Below, piece after piece: positions 1-11,519 of a DNA stretch of 64,000 nt. The stretch is from assembly GCA_009760885.1 (NCBI GenBank), contig CM019693.1:47622751-47686750 (forward strand), in the 5' to 3' direction. The notes beneath the pieces are model-generated. The model made no database searches and was not told the origin of the DNA. It was given only the letters and a program-made list of their open reading frames with translations. Origin of the DNA: Achatina immaculata (lineage: Eukaryota; Mollusca; Gastropoda; Stylommatophora; Achatinidae). The position numbers and the translations under genes were made by a program. Within the stretch, counting starts at the first letter, position 1, and every line of letters starts with the position of its first letter.

Positions 1-418
1 AAAACCAAGTTAAGATTGTTCAAATATAGTATCCACCATCATTTATGCATGTGAAAGCTGGAAAACTACTAAAGAAATAAACAATAAATTAGACTCTTTT
101 GAAAACAAATGCCTCAGGAAAATACTCTGTATAAAGTCGAGTGAATTCAAGAACAGCGCAGAGGTAAGACAGATGAGCAAACAACAACCTGTCTCATGGG
201 TGATCAGAAAAAGAAGATGGACATATGTCAGTCACGTGATGAGAAGAAACAACCAAAGAATCCCAAAACAGGCTATCAAGTGGAACACAAAAAGCCAAAG
301 AAAAAAAGGCTGACCACATGAAACTCTAAAGAGGACATTGTTAACCAGAGAATCCTTAGGTGGGACCTCAACTCTTTTGGTGTTGTTTGCTTTTATCTTT
401 TGCCCTGTCTACAATGGC
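1..418 (+). mobile_element. 3' fragment of RTE-like LINE family B, joined to a short family C piece
   Basis: This stretch matches 2291-2707 almost base for base. Read forward it encodes the degraded C-terminal tail of a LINE reverse transcriptase: a TK-LRLF region, an ACESW-like motif, a KCLRKIL region, then a basic tail ending near 310. From about 350 to 418 it continues into the family C fragment that also follows family B at 2648 (family C lies on the - strand). The match ends at 418, where the sequence changes to unrelated DNA. The upstream part is cut by the window edge. Stops and frameshifts show that it is dead. Confidence 0.75.
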
Positions 419-723
419 ATGGGGCAGATTATCTTGTAACATTACTTGACAAAAAATACAATTCTTACTGTTGGTGCTTATATGATTCCATCTAGAGAGT
501 ATGTTCATTTTAATTTTTTTGTTTATCTTTTGAAGAGCTGGTTGTTGAATTAATAGATTCATCTTTGTTGATATATGTACATTAAGAACTGATATGTTAA
601 CAATGTGATATTATTGTACTTTTTAAGTCCTATGTAGAAGAAACATCACTTTTTTACTGGCTTGATAAAAACAATTATAACCTGTGTATTATATTTTCAG
701 TGTTTCTGTTGCCGTATATAAGT
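419..723. other. no gene seen
   Basis: AT-rich sequence between a LINE fragment and a minisatellite. I see no conserved coding, RNA or transposon signature. Confidence 0.5.
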
Positions 724-1112
724 TAAGGCAGCTGTTTCAACATCTCTTTTGCTCTAACTGTAAGCTAAGCCAGCTGTTCCAACATCTCTTTTGCTCTAAC
801 TGTAAGCTAAGCCAGCTGTTCCAACATCTCTGTTGCTCTAAATGTAAGCTAAACCAGCTGTTCCAACATCTCTGTTGCTCTAACTGTATGCTAAGCCAGC
901 TGTTTCAACATCTCTATTGCTCTAACTGTAAGCTAAGCCAGCTGTTCCAACATCTCTGTTGCTCTAACTGTAAGCTAAACCAGCTGTTCCAACATCTCTA
1001 ACTGTAAGCTAACCCAGCTGTTCCAACATCTCTGTTGCTCTAACTGTAAGCTAAACCAGCTGTTCCAACATCTCTAACTGTAAGCTAAGCCAGCTGTTCC
1101 AACATCTTGATT
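724..1112. repeat. 42-bp minisatellite
   Basis: About nine copies of a 42-bp unit containing CCAGCTGTTCCAACATCTC; some copies have an internal deletion. The unit is 14 codons long, so an ORF runs through it, but this is a repeat artefact. Confidence 0.95.
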
Positions 1113-1269
1113 GCTCCAGCTGTGAGCTAAACCCATAGTTGTAACAGTTTCATTACTCAGACTGTAGACTGTGGCAACTTTTGCACAACTTTATTGTCCA
1201 GACTGTAACAAATGGCAACATTTTCACTGTTTTCATTGTTAGGCTCATTTTCCAGTCTTTAAACTATGG

Positions 1270-1526
1270 CATGCTCCTTATGCCTCATTTCTTACTTTAT
1301 ATATATAGTTTTCTGTCATGCTCCTTATGCCTCATTTCTTACTTTATATATATAGTTTTCTGACATGCTCCTTATGCCTCATTTCTTATTTTATATATAG
1401 TTTTCTGTCATGCTCCTTATGCCTCATTTCTTACTTTATATATAGTTTTCTGTCATGCTCCTTATGCCTCATTTCTTACTTTATATATAGCTTTCTGTCA
1501 TGCTCCTGATGCCTCATTTCTTACTT
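1270..1526. repeat. 44-48-bp minisatellite
   Basis: Six copies of a unit beginning CATGCTCCTTATGCCTCATT and ending TAGTTTTCTG. Copies differ mainly in the length of the TATATA run. Confidence 0.95.
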
Positions 1527-1647
1527 AGAAGAGCATATAGAGTTTTCTGGCACATGAAGATTAGGTTGTATATATCAGGTTGTTACTATCATTTAGAGCA
1601 GAGTTTTGCTATGAAGTAGAAGATAAAGCAGACTGTAATATGGACAT

Positions 1648-1721
1648 CTGCTACAGGTTGTCTAGCTGCTACAGGTTGTCTAGCTGCAGCAGGTTGTCTA
1701 GCTGCTACAGGTTGTCTAGAC
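1648..1721. repeat. 18-bp minisatellite
   Basis: Four copies of CTGCTACAGGTTGTCTAG; one copy has GCAGCAGG in place of GCTACAGG. Confidence 0.9.
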
Positions 1722-2021
1722 CAATGTCCCTTTAAGCTAGCAATGATGCCATGCACAAAAAAAAGTCATATCACACACATAGTTTTATGTGCCACATGAA
1801 AGAAAAATATCAAACTGATGCTTTCATTTTTCTGTTTCCTAATGTTAGTATGAGCTATAGTAGAGCAGCAGAAAAATAGTATGAGCTATAGTAGAGCTCT
1901 ATTGATTTTATTGCGAGTTTCCGTAACAGTGGGTCTCAGGATATGGTTGTCGGCCTTATGCCCAACTCCTGTTTTATGATTGCGTTAATGCAAAAGATTC
2001 ATAAGAAAGTATGTCGGCAAG
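1722..2021. other. no gene seen
   Basis: Unique AT-rich DNA. A 20-bp phrase (TATGAGCTATAGTAGAGC) occurs twice near 1850-1895. No gene evidence. Confidence 0.4.
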
Positions 2022-2028
2022 AGCATTA

Positions 2029-2640
2029 TTAGTTCCATCTGTCTTCAATGGCTAGTAAAATAGGACTTAAAATTAACAAGGATAAAACAAAAATAATGAA
2101 GGTTCTCATTAACCACAAAGGACAAATGTACATAGAAGGACAGCCTTTGAAGTAGTAAACCAGTTTGCATATCTCGGCAGCTACATAAACCAGGATAGTG
2201 ACACCAGAAAGAAAGTTGGAATTAGAATTATAAAAGCAGCATTGACCTTCAAGAATCTTGAGAACATATGGCATTCAAAAGTTATAAACACAAAAACCAA
2301 GTTAAGATTATTCAAATGTAGTATCCACCGTCATTTATGCATGTGAAAGCTGGAAAACTACTAAAGAAATAAACAATAAATTAGACTCTTTTGAAAACAA
2401 ATGCCTCAGGAAAATACTCTGTATAAAGTCGAGTGAATTCAAGAACAGCGCAGAGGTAAGACAGATGAGCAAACAACAACCTGTCTCATGGGTGATCAGA
2501 AAAAGAAGATGGACATATGTCAGTCACGTGATGAGAAGAAACAACCAAAGAATCCCAAAACAGGCTATCAAGTGGAACACAAAAAGCCAAAGAAAAAAAG
2601 GTTGACCACATGAAACTCTAAAGAGGACATTGTTAACCAG
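2029..2640 (+). mobile_element. RTE-like LINE family B, C-terminal RT fragment (duplication copy 1)
   Basis: Read forward from the ATG at 2058 it encodes MASKIGLKINKDKTKIMKVL, the segment that follows the catalytic FADD box in LINE reverse transcriptases. Degraded versions of the AYLGSY, ENIW, TKLRLF and ACESW regions follow, then a basic C-terminus. An in-frame stop comes about 35 codons in, and frameshifts follow. The FADD box itself is missing, so this is a 5'-truncated dead copy. A longer homologue lies at 39415-40373 on the other strand. Confidence 0.8.
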
Positions 2641-2647
2641 AGAATCC

Positions 2648-3310
2648 TTAGGTGGGACCTCAACTCTTTTGGTGTTGTTTGCTTTTATCTTTTGCCCTGT
2701 CTACAATGGCTGCTAGTTCCTGTTGTGGCCAGGTGTAGCGTCCTTGGGCTGATGATACTTTGCATGCAGACAGCACGTGCTCCAATATTAGTCTTTCACT
2801 GCAGAGGGGGCACTTTTGGTCTTTTATACACCCTATTTGTGTAGATTGGAGCCTACAGGCAGGTGGTCATAAACAGATGTGATGATGAAGCTGAGCCTCA
2901 AGGGTGCCATTTTCCAGATGTCATTCCATGTTAGTGATCTCTGCAGGACTTCCTCCCATGTTGTTCACTGACCTTGTTGTGATTGTTGGACTGCCTTCTG
3001 GGCCCGCTTATCATCCTCTGAATTCCTTACTTCGCTGATGATCATATCCCTTCTTTCCTTACAGGAGGCCTTTGACCACCATTTGATTTCACCATGACCA
3101 AATCCCCTTCTGTTGGTCTGGGTGTATCCTATTACTTCTTTCAGCTTCTGTGTTTCCATGGCTGCGGTCACTTCCTCACTTACTTTCCATTTTCGTCCAG
3201 TTTTAAGTGTTGGCTGCACTTCTCGTACCACCGGATCTGTAGATTCTTGTTGCATCATTGCAAGCCTCGTCTTTCCCACCTTGTATTCTTCAACCACAGA
3301 TTTGAACATG
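2648..3310 (-). mobile_element. LINE family C, zinc-knuckle and C-terminal region (duplication copy 1)
   Basis: On the - strand 3309-2965 is open (114 codons), ending AQKAVQQSQQGQ. After one stop the frame goes on with WTTWEEVLQRSLTWNDIW, an SVYDHLPVGSNL segment and a CPLC..H-type knuckle (the second part is in a shifted frame), then the AIVDRAKDK segment also seen at 8310 and 10100. This order is known from the C-terminal extension of mollusc and cnidarian LINE polyproteins. It is broken by stops and frameshifts. The exact clade is not clear to me. Confidence 0.65.
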
Positions 3311-4065
3311 GATTTGGATTTTAGTATTTTTCAAATGAGTACTTTAAATTATATTTTGTAATTGGACATTATGATGCAGATTTGCAAACAAAATGTGTTG
3401 TTTGATAAAATAGTTGCACAGGTTGTACATTTTGCACATGAAGCACTAGACATTAGAAGGAATATTGATCTGGACAACACTAGGTATTGATCAAACTGTG
3501 TCTTGTTTCTCACACCCCTGTGTGCCTTACTCTTTGCTGGTGGTGTGGGTGCATTTGTAAAAGCATTTTATATATCCACATTTTTTTATGATGTGGTCAT
3601 AAAAAAAAACAGGTGTCTAATTATCAGATGTGCCTTGTAAATATCTTATCAGTTTTTATGATATCTGCAATGTTCATGATTTATATTTGAAATTTTGTAA
3701 TAACATTTTAAATGATCTATATTTGAAATTTTGTTTGTGTGTTTTTTTGATGTAGTATATATTTTTCTGGTTTTTTTTTTTTGATGATCTATATTTGAGA
3801 ATTTTTTCTGATGTTTTTGATGTGCTGTATTTGAAACCTTGTTCTAATGGTTTTTTTTATGATTTATCTTTGAAACTTTATTCAAGTGTTTTGTTTTTTT
3901 TTTGGTGGGGGGGGGGGGAATGATAGGTGGAACTTTGACTGTTTTTTAAAATTTATATCTCCTTAAATCATTGATGTAAGAAGTTATTTTTTTTCTTGCT
4001 TATGCAGACCTCACTGGCATAATGTCTGTGTTCTGACAGATAAGACAAAGTGTATATTCAGCAAA
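3311..4065. other. AT-rich tail of duplication copy 1, no gene
   Basis: Repeated phrases of the type GATCTATATTTGAAATTTT with T runs, and a G12-type homopolymer near 3906-3918. No coding signal. These homopolymers are places where the assembly may be inaccurate. Confidence 0.5.
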
Positions 4066-4072
4066 AGCATTA

Positions 4073-4690
4073 TTAGTTCCATCTGTCTTCAATGGCTAGT
4101 AAAATAGGACTTAAAATTAACAAGGATAAAACAAAAATAATGAAGGTTCTCATTAACCACAAAGGACAAATGTACATAGAAGGACAGCCTTTGAAGTAGT
4201 AAACCAGTTTGCATATCTCGGCAGCTACATAAACCAGGATAGTGACACCAGAAAGAAAGTTGGAATTAGAATTATAAAAGCAGCATTGACCTTCAAGAAT
4301 CTTGAGAACATATGGCATTCAAAAGTTATAAACACAAAAACCAAGTTAAGATTATTCAAATGTAGTATCCACCGTCATTTATGCATGTGAAAGCTGGAAA
4401 ACTACTAAAGAAATAAACAATAAATTAGACTCTTTTGAAAACAAATGCCTCAGGAAAATACTCTGTATAAAGTCGAGTGAATTCAAGAACAGCGCAGAGG
4501 TAAGACAGATGAGCAAACAACAACCTGTCTCATGGGTGATCAGAAAAAGAAGATGGACATATGTCAGTCACGTGATGAGAAGAAACAACCAAAGAATCCC
4601 AAAACAGGCTATCAAGTGGAACACAAAAAGCCAAAGAAAAAAAGGTTGACCACATGAAACTCTAAAGAGGACATTGTTAACCAGAGAATC
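4073..4690 (+). mobile_element. RTE-like LINE family B fragment (duplication copy 2)
   Basis: Copy of 2029-2640 offset by 2044 bases, with the same stops and frameshifts. The decay therefore happened before the duplication. Confidence 0.8.
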
Positions 4691-4691
4691 C

Positions 4692-5354
4692 TTAGGTGGG
4701 ACCTCAACTCTTTTGGTGTTGTTTGCTTTTATCTTTTGCCCTGTCTACAATGGCTGCTAGTTCCTGTTGTGGCCAGGTGTAGCGTCCTTGGGCTGATGAT
4801 ACTTTGCATGCAGACAGCACGTGCTCCAATATTAGTCTTTCACTGCAGAGGGGGCACTTTTGGTCTTTTATACACCCTATTTGTGTAGATTGGAGCCTAC
4901 AGGCAGGTGGTCATAAACAGATGTGATGATGAAGCTGAGCCTCAAGGGTGCCATTTTCCAGATGTCATTCCATGTTAGTGATCTCTGCAGGACTTCCTCC
5001 CATGTTGTTCACTGACCTTGTTGTGATTGTTGGACTGCCTTCTGGGCCCGCTTATCATCCTCTGAATTCCTTACTTCGCTGATGATCATATCCCTTCTTT
5101 CCTTACAGGAGGCCTTTGACCACCATTTGATTTCACCATGACCAAATCCCCTTCTGTTGGTCTGGGTGTATCCTATTACTTCTTTCAGCTTCTGTGTTTC
5201 CATGGCTGCGGTCACTTCCTCACTTACTTTCCATTTTCGTCCAGTTTTAAGTGTTGGCTGCACTTCTCGTACCACCGGATCTGTAGATTCTTGTTGCATC
5301 ATTGCAAGCCTCGTCTTTCCCACCTTGTATTCTTCAACCACAGATTTGAACATG
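4692..5354 (-). mobile_element. LINE family C fragment (duplication copy 2)
   Basis: Copy of 2648-3310 offset by 2044 bases. The 114-codon open stretch is at 5353-5009 on the - strand. Confidence 0.65.
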
Positions 5355-6635
5355 GATTTGGATTTTAGTATTTTTCAAATGAGTACTTTAAATTATATTT
5401 TGTAATTGGACATTATGATGCAGATTTGCAAACAAAATGTGTTGTTTGATAAAATAGTTGCACAGGTTGTACATTTTGCACATGAAGCACTAGACATTAG
5501 AAGGAATATTGATCTGGACAACACTAGGTATTGATCAAACTGTGTCTTGTTTCTCACACCCCTGTGTGCCTTACTCTTTGCTGGTGGTGTGGGTGCATTT
5601 GTAAAAGCATTTTATATATCCACATTTTTTTATGATGTGGTCATAAAAAAAAACAGGTGTCTAATTATCAGATGTGCCTTGTAAATATCTTATCAGTTTT
5701 TATGATATCTGCAATGTTCATGATTTATATTTGAAATTTTGTAATAACATTTTAAATGATCTATATTTGAAATTTTGTTTGTGTGTTTTTTTGATGTAGT
5801 ATATATTTTTCTGGTTTTTTTTTTTTTGATGATCTAATTTGAGAATTTTTTCTGATGTTTTTGATGTGCTGTATTTGAAACCTTGTTCTAATGGTTTTTT
5901 ATGATTTATCTTTGAAACTTTATTCAAGTGTTTTGTTTTTTTTTGGTGGGGGGGGGGGAATGATAGGTGGAACTTTGACTGTTTTTTAAAATTTATATCT
6001 CCTTAAATCATTGATGTAAGAAGTTATATTTTTTCTTGCTTATGCAGACCTCACTGGCATAATGTCTGTGTTCTGACAGATAAGACAAAGTGTATATTCA
6101 GCAAAAGGTCTTATTTTCTGATGTTTGTGAATTTTATTGCCACAACCTGGCATGTTTCTGACTGTAACGCAGCATTTCACTGTTTCATTATTTGTATTGA
6201 TGTGGTATAGACAGGTTTTTAGATACTCATATTTGTATTGTGCTGCTACCAGCTCAAGAGTGAGACCTTCCACACACCAAAAAAGAAATCAAATCAAACC
6301 TAAACTGTTTGTCTTGTGCAATACTCATCTATACTTGTTCACTGTAAATTCATAATGCCTGTTGCTACCTGGCTATTCTTACAAGTATTCTACTTACATT
6401 TTTATTTATTTCTGTATACAAATACATTCTGAGCCATTAAATGAGATTGTCTTCCTCTTGGATTCATATTACCAGTTTGACTTTCAAAATTTTCAATTCA
6501 TGATGTTTTGAGGATCACTCTGTTTGGTTCAAACTAATGATTTTGTTGTTAATTTTTGTTAAGTGCTGCAGTGAAACAAAATGATGAATAGTATGTAACA
6601 TTAAGTTTACTGGTCGTATACACAGTGGGCTAGAA
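5355..6635. other. no gene seen
   Basis: The first part (to 6108) is the AT-rich tail of duplication copy 2. The rest is unique AT-rich DNA. ORFs of 70-80 codons here have no family features. Confidence 0.45.
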
Positions 6636-6639
6636 GTTG

Positions 6640-6895
6640 TTTTAAAGGTCAAAGTAAAGGTAACCCTGTCATGCCTTAGAGGCACATAGGGATATGGTGT
6701 TAGTGCCCATATTTTCCTTGACCTGTCACCACACTAGAGGGTGATATGGTCAGTATCACGCCTGGCTGCCTTTTCCTTCCCCAACTCCAGAAGAAGTCGG
6801 GTACCCATTTCCATAGATGGGTGATTGGGGTGCCTCCTGTTTGGATTTGAACCCCCCAACCTTCACCATGAGAGACCAAGAAGTTACTTTACTGT
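6640..6895 (-). mobile_element. SINE-like element with tRNA B-box match
   Basis: On the - strand, near 6850, there is GGTTCAAATCC, a perfect match to the RNA polymerase III B-box. It is followed by a GC-rich body (AACAGGAGGCACCCCAATCA, a GGGTACCCGACTTCTTC block, AGGCAGCC) that contrasts with the AT-rich flanks. A convincing A-box upstream is lacking, and I did not find a second copy in the window. An old tRNA-derived SINE is the best reading; other conserved non-coding DNA is possible. Confidence 0.4.
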
Positions 6896-6899
6896 AATG

Positions 6900-7334
6900 T
6901 TATTTTATTAATATAGTTATATTTTGTGAATTCATCTTAACTCATATTGCAGTATAACTTTGTGCCCACCCTGTATGTGTGTTTTTAGAGCATAAATATA
7001 ACTTCGAACACACAGCTTTATCTTCAACTGATGTACAAGTATGTACTTGAGATAGGTTGTTGTATAATTGGTGCCAGATTGTCATGTTTTATACATTGAA
7101 TGCTTTATGTTGATAAACAGATCTTGGCTTTTTTTTTTTTTGTGAGATCCATCTGTTTGAATGTGACTGGTGATTTGTGAATTTAACAGACATGATAAGT
7201 TGAAAGCTGTCTCTGTGTGTGCATGTTTGTTTGTTGGTCGTGTTTTTTTTTCTAGATCGTATTAGATCCACTTAAGATGCCACTGGTTCATAAGATTTTT
7301 AGGACTACAAACTTAAAAAAAAATGTTAACTAGA
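6900..7334. other. no gene seen
   Basis: AT-rich unique DNA with T runs. No coding or repeat signature. Confidence 0.4.
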
Positions 7335-7655
7335 GCTAACATCATCTCTCTTGATCAGCTGTAAGGAGGTTTGACATGTGAACTTCTAACGCTAACATCA
7401 TCTCTCTTGATCAGCTGTAAGGAGTACTGACATGTGAACTTCTAGCGCTAACATCATCTCTCTTGATCAGCTGTAAGGAGTACTGATATGTGAACTTCTA
7501 GCGCTAACATCACTTCTCTTGATCAGCTGTAAGGAGGTTTGATATGTGAACTTCTAGCGCTAACATCACCTCTCTTGATCAGCTGTAAGGAGGTTTGACA
7601 TGTGAACTTCTAGCGCTAACATCACTCTCTTGATCAGCTGTAAGGAGGTTTGACA
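7335..7655. repeat. ~56-bp minisatellite
   Basis: Six copies of a unit containing CTCTTGATCAGCTGTAAGGA and GTGAACTTCTAGCGCTAACA. Confidence 0.95.
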
Positions 7656-7659
7656 TCAG

Positions 7660-8142
7660 TCTTATTCCTGTCTGATTTAATAGTTTAATGAAAGTGCCAG
7701 TGGACATTACCACCACAGTGTTGCGCAACGATTATCACTTTGTCACATTTATCATGTCATTGATTTGATCATTATCTGCCACAGTAATTCATGTCACAGA
7801 ATTGTTCCAGATCGTATGGATATTCCTATCACAAAATTATTCAAGACTTATTGGATATTTATTTCTGTCACAAAAAAGCTGCAAAATTTTTCCTCAAATT
7901 ATGATCTAGAATAAGTTTTTGATGACTACAGTTGCAAGACTGCCACCAGCATTGATGAAAACAAGATGATGTAGATGTAGAATTTGCATGCTAGAACCAG
8001 AATTTGTACTTTTATGAACTGATGTATTGATGTAAGTCCTACCTGTTAGGCTGATATTGTCTGGAGAGAGCAATAATTTGTATTATTTCATCTGGTAGAA
8101 AGTTTCCTAAACTTACTGGACAAAAGGGTATATATTTATAAA
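7660..8142. other. no gene seen
   Basis: AT-rich unique DNA up to the start of the 1.78-kb duplication. No supported feature. Confidence 0.4.
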
Positions 8143-8179
8143 TAGTGCAAAATATATTTTAAAATTTTATCTATTTTAC

Positions 8180-8540
8180 CTAGCAGGGCAAGGGTGAGTT
8201 TATATGAACAAATCCATCATTAATAAAGACAGAAGACTCTTGTGGTTTGTTTGTGAAATAGAAGGTTACTGTATCATTAGCCCAAAGACGCTACACTTGG
8301 CGGCACAACAGAGTGCTGCCATTGTAGACAGGGCAAAAGATAAAGCAAATAACTGCAAAAGAGTTGAGGTCCCACCTAAATACTTCATAGGTGCTGGTAC
8401 ACCATCAAATATTGAAATCAGGGACATTCCCTTACCATCACTGCTAGATGGTGGAAGTGACTGGGATGTGATAGCGGACCTACCAGGAAGAAGAGAATAC
8501 CCGACTGCCATCAAGAACAAACATTGAGAAACAAGCATTG
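8180..8540 (+). mobile_element. LINE family C C-terminal domain fragment (copy 1)
   Basis: The frame at 8204-8527 contains AIVDRAKDKANNCKRVEVPP, a GAGTPS stretch, LPSLLDGGSDWDV and LPGRREYPTAI. I recognise this as the domain after the zinc knuckle in a LINE family common in invertebrates. The AIVDRAKDK part also occurs on the - strand near 2700 and 4740. The upstream zinc knuckle and RT are absent. It is fused to PLE sequence at about 8640. Confidence 0.6.
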
Positions 8541-8639
8541 AGAAAATAGATAATTTCGTTTGTCACAACCAGTACCAGTCCTTCATGGCTGGATCACTAA
8601 AGATGCACTTCAAAGTGCAGTGCCAAATCCTAATAACTT

Positions 8640-9730
8640 GTTTTATAGATCAGTCCAACAAATTAGAATTTTTCCGTCATCACCACTACCCAGAAAAGGT
8701 CCTTCATGAAGCCTTCAACCATATCCAACTAGTGAGCCACAAAGAAGTATTCAGGAAAAAGCATGTTACTCCATCTGACAGAGTTAAGTTAGTACTGCCT
8801 TTCCACCTGCATGGTCAGATAGTTAAGAAAATTCTTTATCATCATCTGCCGCTAATCCAACTTGACCCTGACACTCACGACATTTTCTCTGATCCACCCC
8901 TGTTGGCATACAAACGTGAGCCAAACCTTAAGGACATCCTTGTCCACAGCCACTTGAAGCAGAGCCTTACGTATGTTGGCACCAGAAAATGTAACCGCCC
9001 CCGCTGCGTTACCTGCTCGGTAGTCTGGGAAACGAAAATGATCACCTTTCCAAAAATATCCTCACTTTTCATGAAGGATTCACATCCAAGTCCCGTAATA
9101 TAATATACGTCATCGTTTGCAAAAGATGCAGGATAACATATATTGGTGAGACTGGACTCAGATTAGGAGACCACACGCAAAAACATCTGTACGATATCGC
9201 CCAGCATGCTTCGAAACTAGTCCCAAATCGTTTCAATGGCCCCAACCACAGAGGCAAATCTGATTTTCTGGTAACAGCCATCAAACAATGTCACACAGAT
9301 GACACAACCTGACTGGTGCTTAAGAACAACTGCATTCAAAATTTTGGGACGCTGGTGCCACATGGGTTAAACTCGCTATTCAGCTACACTTAACATTCTC
9401 TTCAATCATCATAGTACCTCTCCACTAAGCTCCAGCCCCTTCTTACTTGTCCCACATAGTTCAAAACTTCCTCACAGTATCATTTTGCAACCCCTCTTCC
9501 CTAATCATCCATTTCACCTTCTCCTGGCTAGGTCAGTATTATATCACTCTCTCTCCCCTCCCCGGTTCCCCATCCACCACCCCAGTTACAACCCACTGAC
9601 CACATATCACAGGTCTTCATTGAAACAGTCTCCATGTTCTATTAAATCCATTCTGGACACACACTGCTGGACTAGTCACATCTTACAATTTACAGCTAAG
9701 TATTCTACTTAATTTTTTTTTAAAAAATAG
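8640..9730 (+). mobile_element. Penelope-like element, 3' half with GIY-YIG endonuclease (copy 1)
   Basis: The frame from 8640 starts FIDQSNKLEFFRHHHYPEKV, the end of the PLE reverse transcriptase. A linker follows with the CNRPRC-VTC cysteine motif near 8990-9015. After a frameshift near 9055 comes the GIY-YIG nuclease: IYVIVCKRC at about 9105 and TYIGETGLRLGDH at about 9140-9175, ending NSLFSYT at about 9390. A pyrimidine-rich 3' UTR runs to 9730. PLEs insert through this nuclease. The RT core is missing and the frame is broken, so the copy is dead. Confidence 0.88.
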
Positions 9731-9918
9731 TCTCTCTCTGAACCTTAAGTACCCAGGGCACATGGGGCTTCCACAAGGGTTTTCCACAAATGCCTGTCCT
9801 TTGCCTTTTTTTCCACTCTTGCTCAGGTGAGTCCTCTATTGCTCAACATCCTCTCTTTTGTTCTTCTACATGTCTCTTTTGGTCTACCCTTACTTCTGTT
9901 CCCCTGTGGTGTCCATCT
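9731..9918 (-). mobile_element. RTE-like family A, 3' end fragment
   Basis: Reverse complement of the 3' end of the complete family A element (about 21075-21260), with the (GA)n tail at the left. It is cut at the duplication junction because duplication copy 1 includes only the first ~190 bp of the family A element at 11520-12967. Confidence 0.88.
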
Positions 9919-9989
9919 TAGTGCAAAATATTTTAAAATTTTATCTATTTTACCTAGCAGGGCAAGGGCGAGTTTATATGAACAAATCC

Positions 9990-10335
9990 ATCATTAATAA
10001 AGACATATTGAGAAAACTCTTGTGGTTTGTTTGTGAAATAGAAGGTTACTGTATCATTAGCCCAAAGACGCTACACTTGGCGGCACAACAGAGTGCTGCA
10101 GGAACTAGTAGCCATTGTAGACAGGGCAAAAGATAAAGTAAATAACTGCAAAAGAGTTGAGGTCCCACCAAAATACTTCATAGGTGCTGGTACACCATCA
10201 AATATTGAAATCAGGGACATTCCCTTACCATCACTGCTAGATGGTGGAAGTGACTGGGATGTGATAGCGGACCTACCAGGAAGAAGAGAATACCCGACTG
10301 CCATCAAGAACAAACATTGAGAAACAAGCATTGAG
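9990..10335 (+). mobile_element. LINE family C C-terminal domain fragment (copy 2)
   Basis: Duplicate of 8180-8540. Near 10095 a 10-base difference (GGAACTAGTA) changes the frame, so the open stretch starts at 10093 instead of farther upstream. Confidence 0.6.
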
Positions 10336-10434
10336 AAAATAGATAATTTCATTTGTCACAACCAGTACCAGTCCTCCATGGCTGGATCACTAAAGATGCA
10401 CTTCAAAGTGCAGTGCCAAATTCTAATAACTTGT

Positions 10435-11519
10435 TTTATAGATCAGTCCAACAAATTAGAATTTTTCCGTCATCACCACTACCCAGAAAAGGTCCTTCGT
10501 GAAGCCTTCAACCATATCCAACTAGTGAGCCACAAAGAAGTATTCAGGAAAAAGCATGTTACTCCATCTGACAGAGTTAAGTTAGTACTGCCTTTCCACC
10601 TGCATGGTCAGATAGTTAAGAAAATTCTTTATCATCATCTGCCGCTAATCCAACTTGACCCTGACACTCACGACATTTTCTCTGATCCACCCCTGTTGGC
10701 ATACAAACGTGAGCCAAACCTTAAGGACATCCTTGTCCACAGCCACTTGAAGCAGAGCCTTACGTATGTTGGCACCAGAAAATGTAACCGCCCCCGCTGC
10801 GTTACCTGCTCGGTAGTCTGGGAAACGAAAATGATCACCTTTCCAAAAATATCCTCACTTTTCATGAAGGATTCACATCCAAGTCCCGTAATATAATATA
10901 CGTCATCGTTTGCAAAAGATGCAGGATAACATATATTGGTGAGACTGGACTCAGATTAGGAGACCACATGCAAAAACATCTGTACGATATCGCCCAGCAT
11001 GCTTCGAAACTAGTCCCAAATCGTTTCAATGGCCCCAACCACAGAGGCAAATCTGATTTTCTGGTAACAGCCATCAAACAATGTCACACAGATGACACAA
11101 CCTGACTGGTGCTTAAGAACAACTGCATTCAAAATTTTGGGACGCTGGTGCCACATGGGTTAAACTCGCTATTCAGCTACACTTAACATTCTCTTCAATC
11201 ATCATAGTACCTCTCCACTAAGCTCCACCCCCTTCTTACTTGTCCCACATAGTTCAAAACTTCCTCTATCATTTTGCAACCCCTCTTCCCTAATCATCCA
11301 TTTCACCTTCTCCTGGCTAGGTCAGTATTATATCACTCTCTCTCCCCTCCCCGGTTCCCCATCCACCACCCCAGTTACAACCCACTGACCACATATCACA
11401 GGTCTTCATTGAAACAGTCTCCATGTTCTATTAAATCCATTCTGGACACACACTGCTGGACTAGTCACATCTTACAATTTACAGCTAAGTATTCTACTTA
11501 ATTTTTTTTTAAAAAATAG
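10435..11519 (+). mobile_element. Penelope-like element, 3' half (copy 2)
   Basis: Duplicate of 8640-9730 with few substitutions: the same RT tail, cysteine motif, frameshift near 10850 and GIY-YIG region. Its 3' UTR is interrupted at 11519 by a family A insertion and resumes at 12979. Confidence 0.88.

Larger units (their letters stand above)
2022..6108. repeat. 2044-bp tandem segmental duplication, two copies
   Basis: Copy 1 (2022-4065) and copy 2 (4066-6108) are nearly identical over their whole length. All internal landmarks are offset by exactly 2044 bases until small length changes in T and G homopolymers near 3770-3920. Each copy holds a family B LINE fragment, a family C fragment on the opposite strand, and an AT-rich tail. 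The sequence on both sides of each junction shares GCAA(A/G)AG. The near identity points to a very recent event or an assembly artefact. Confidence 0.95.

Noticed and set aside
684..1001. 105-codon Cys-rich ORF with a 14-residue repeat
   Set aside because: Follows the 42-bp minisatellite exactly; the cysteines come from the repeat unit.
3094..3361. Forward ORFs of 76 and 82 codons
   Set aside because: They lie opposite the family C LINE frame, which has recognisable motifs; duplicated at 5138-5405.
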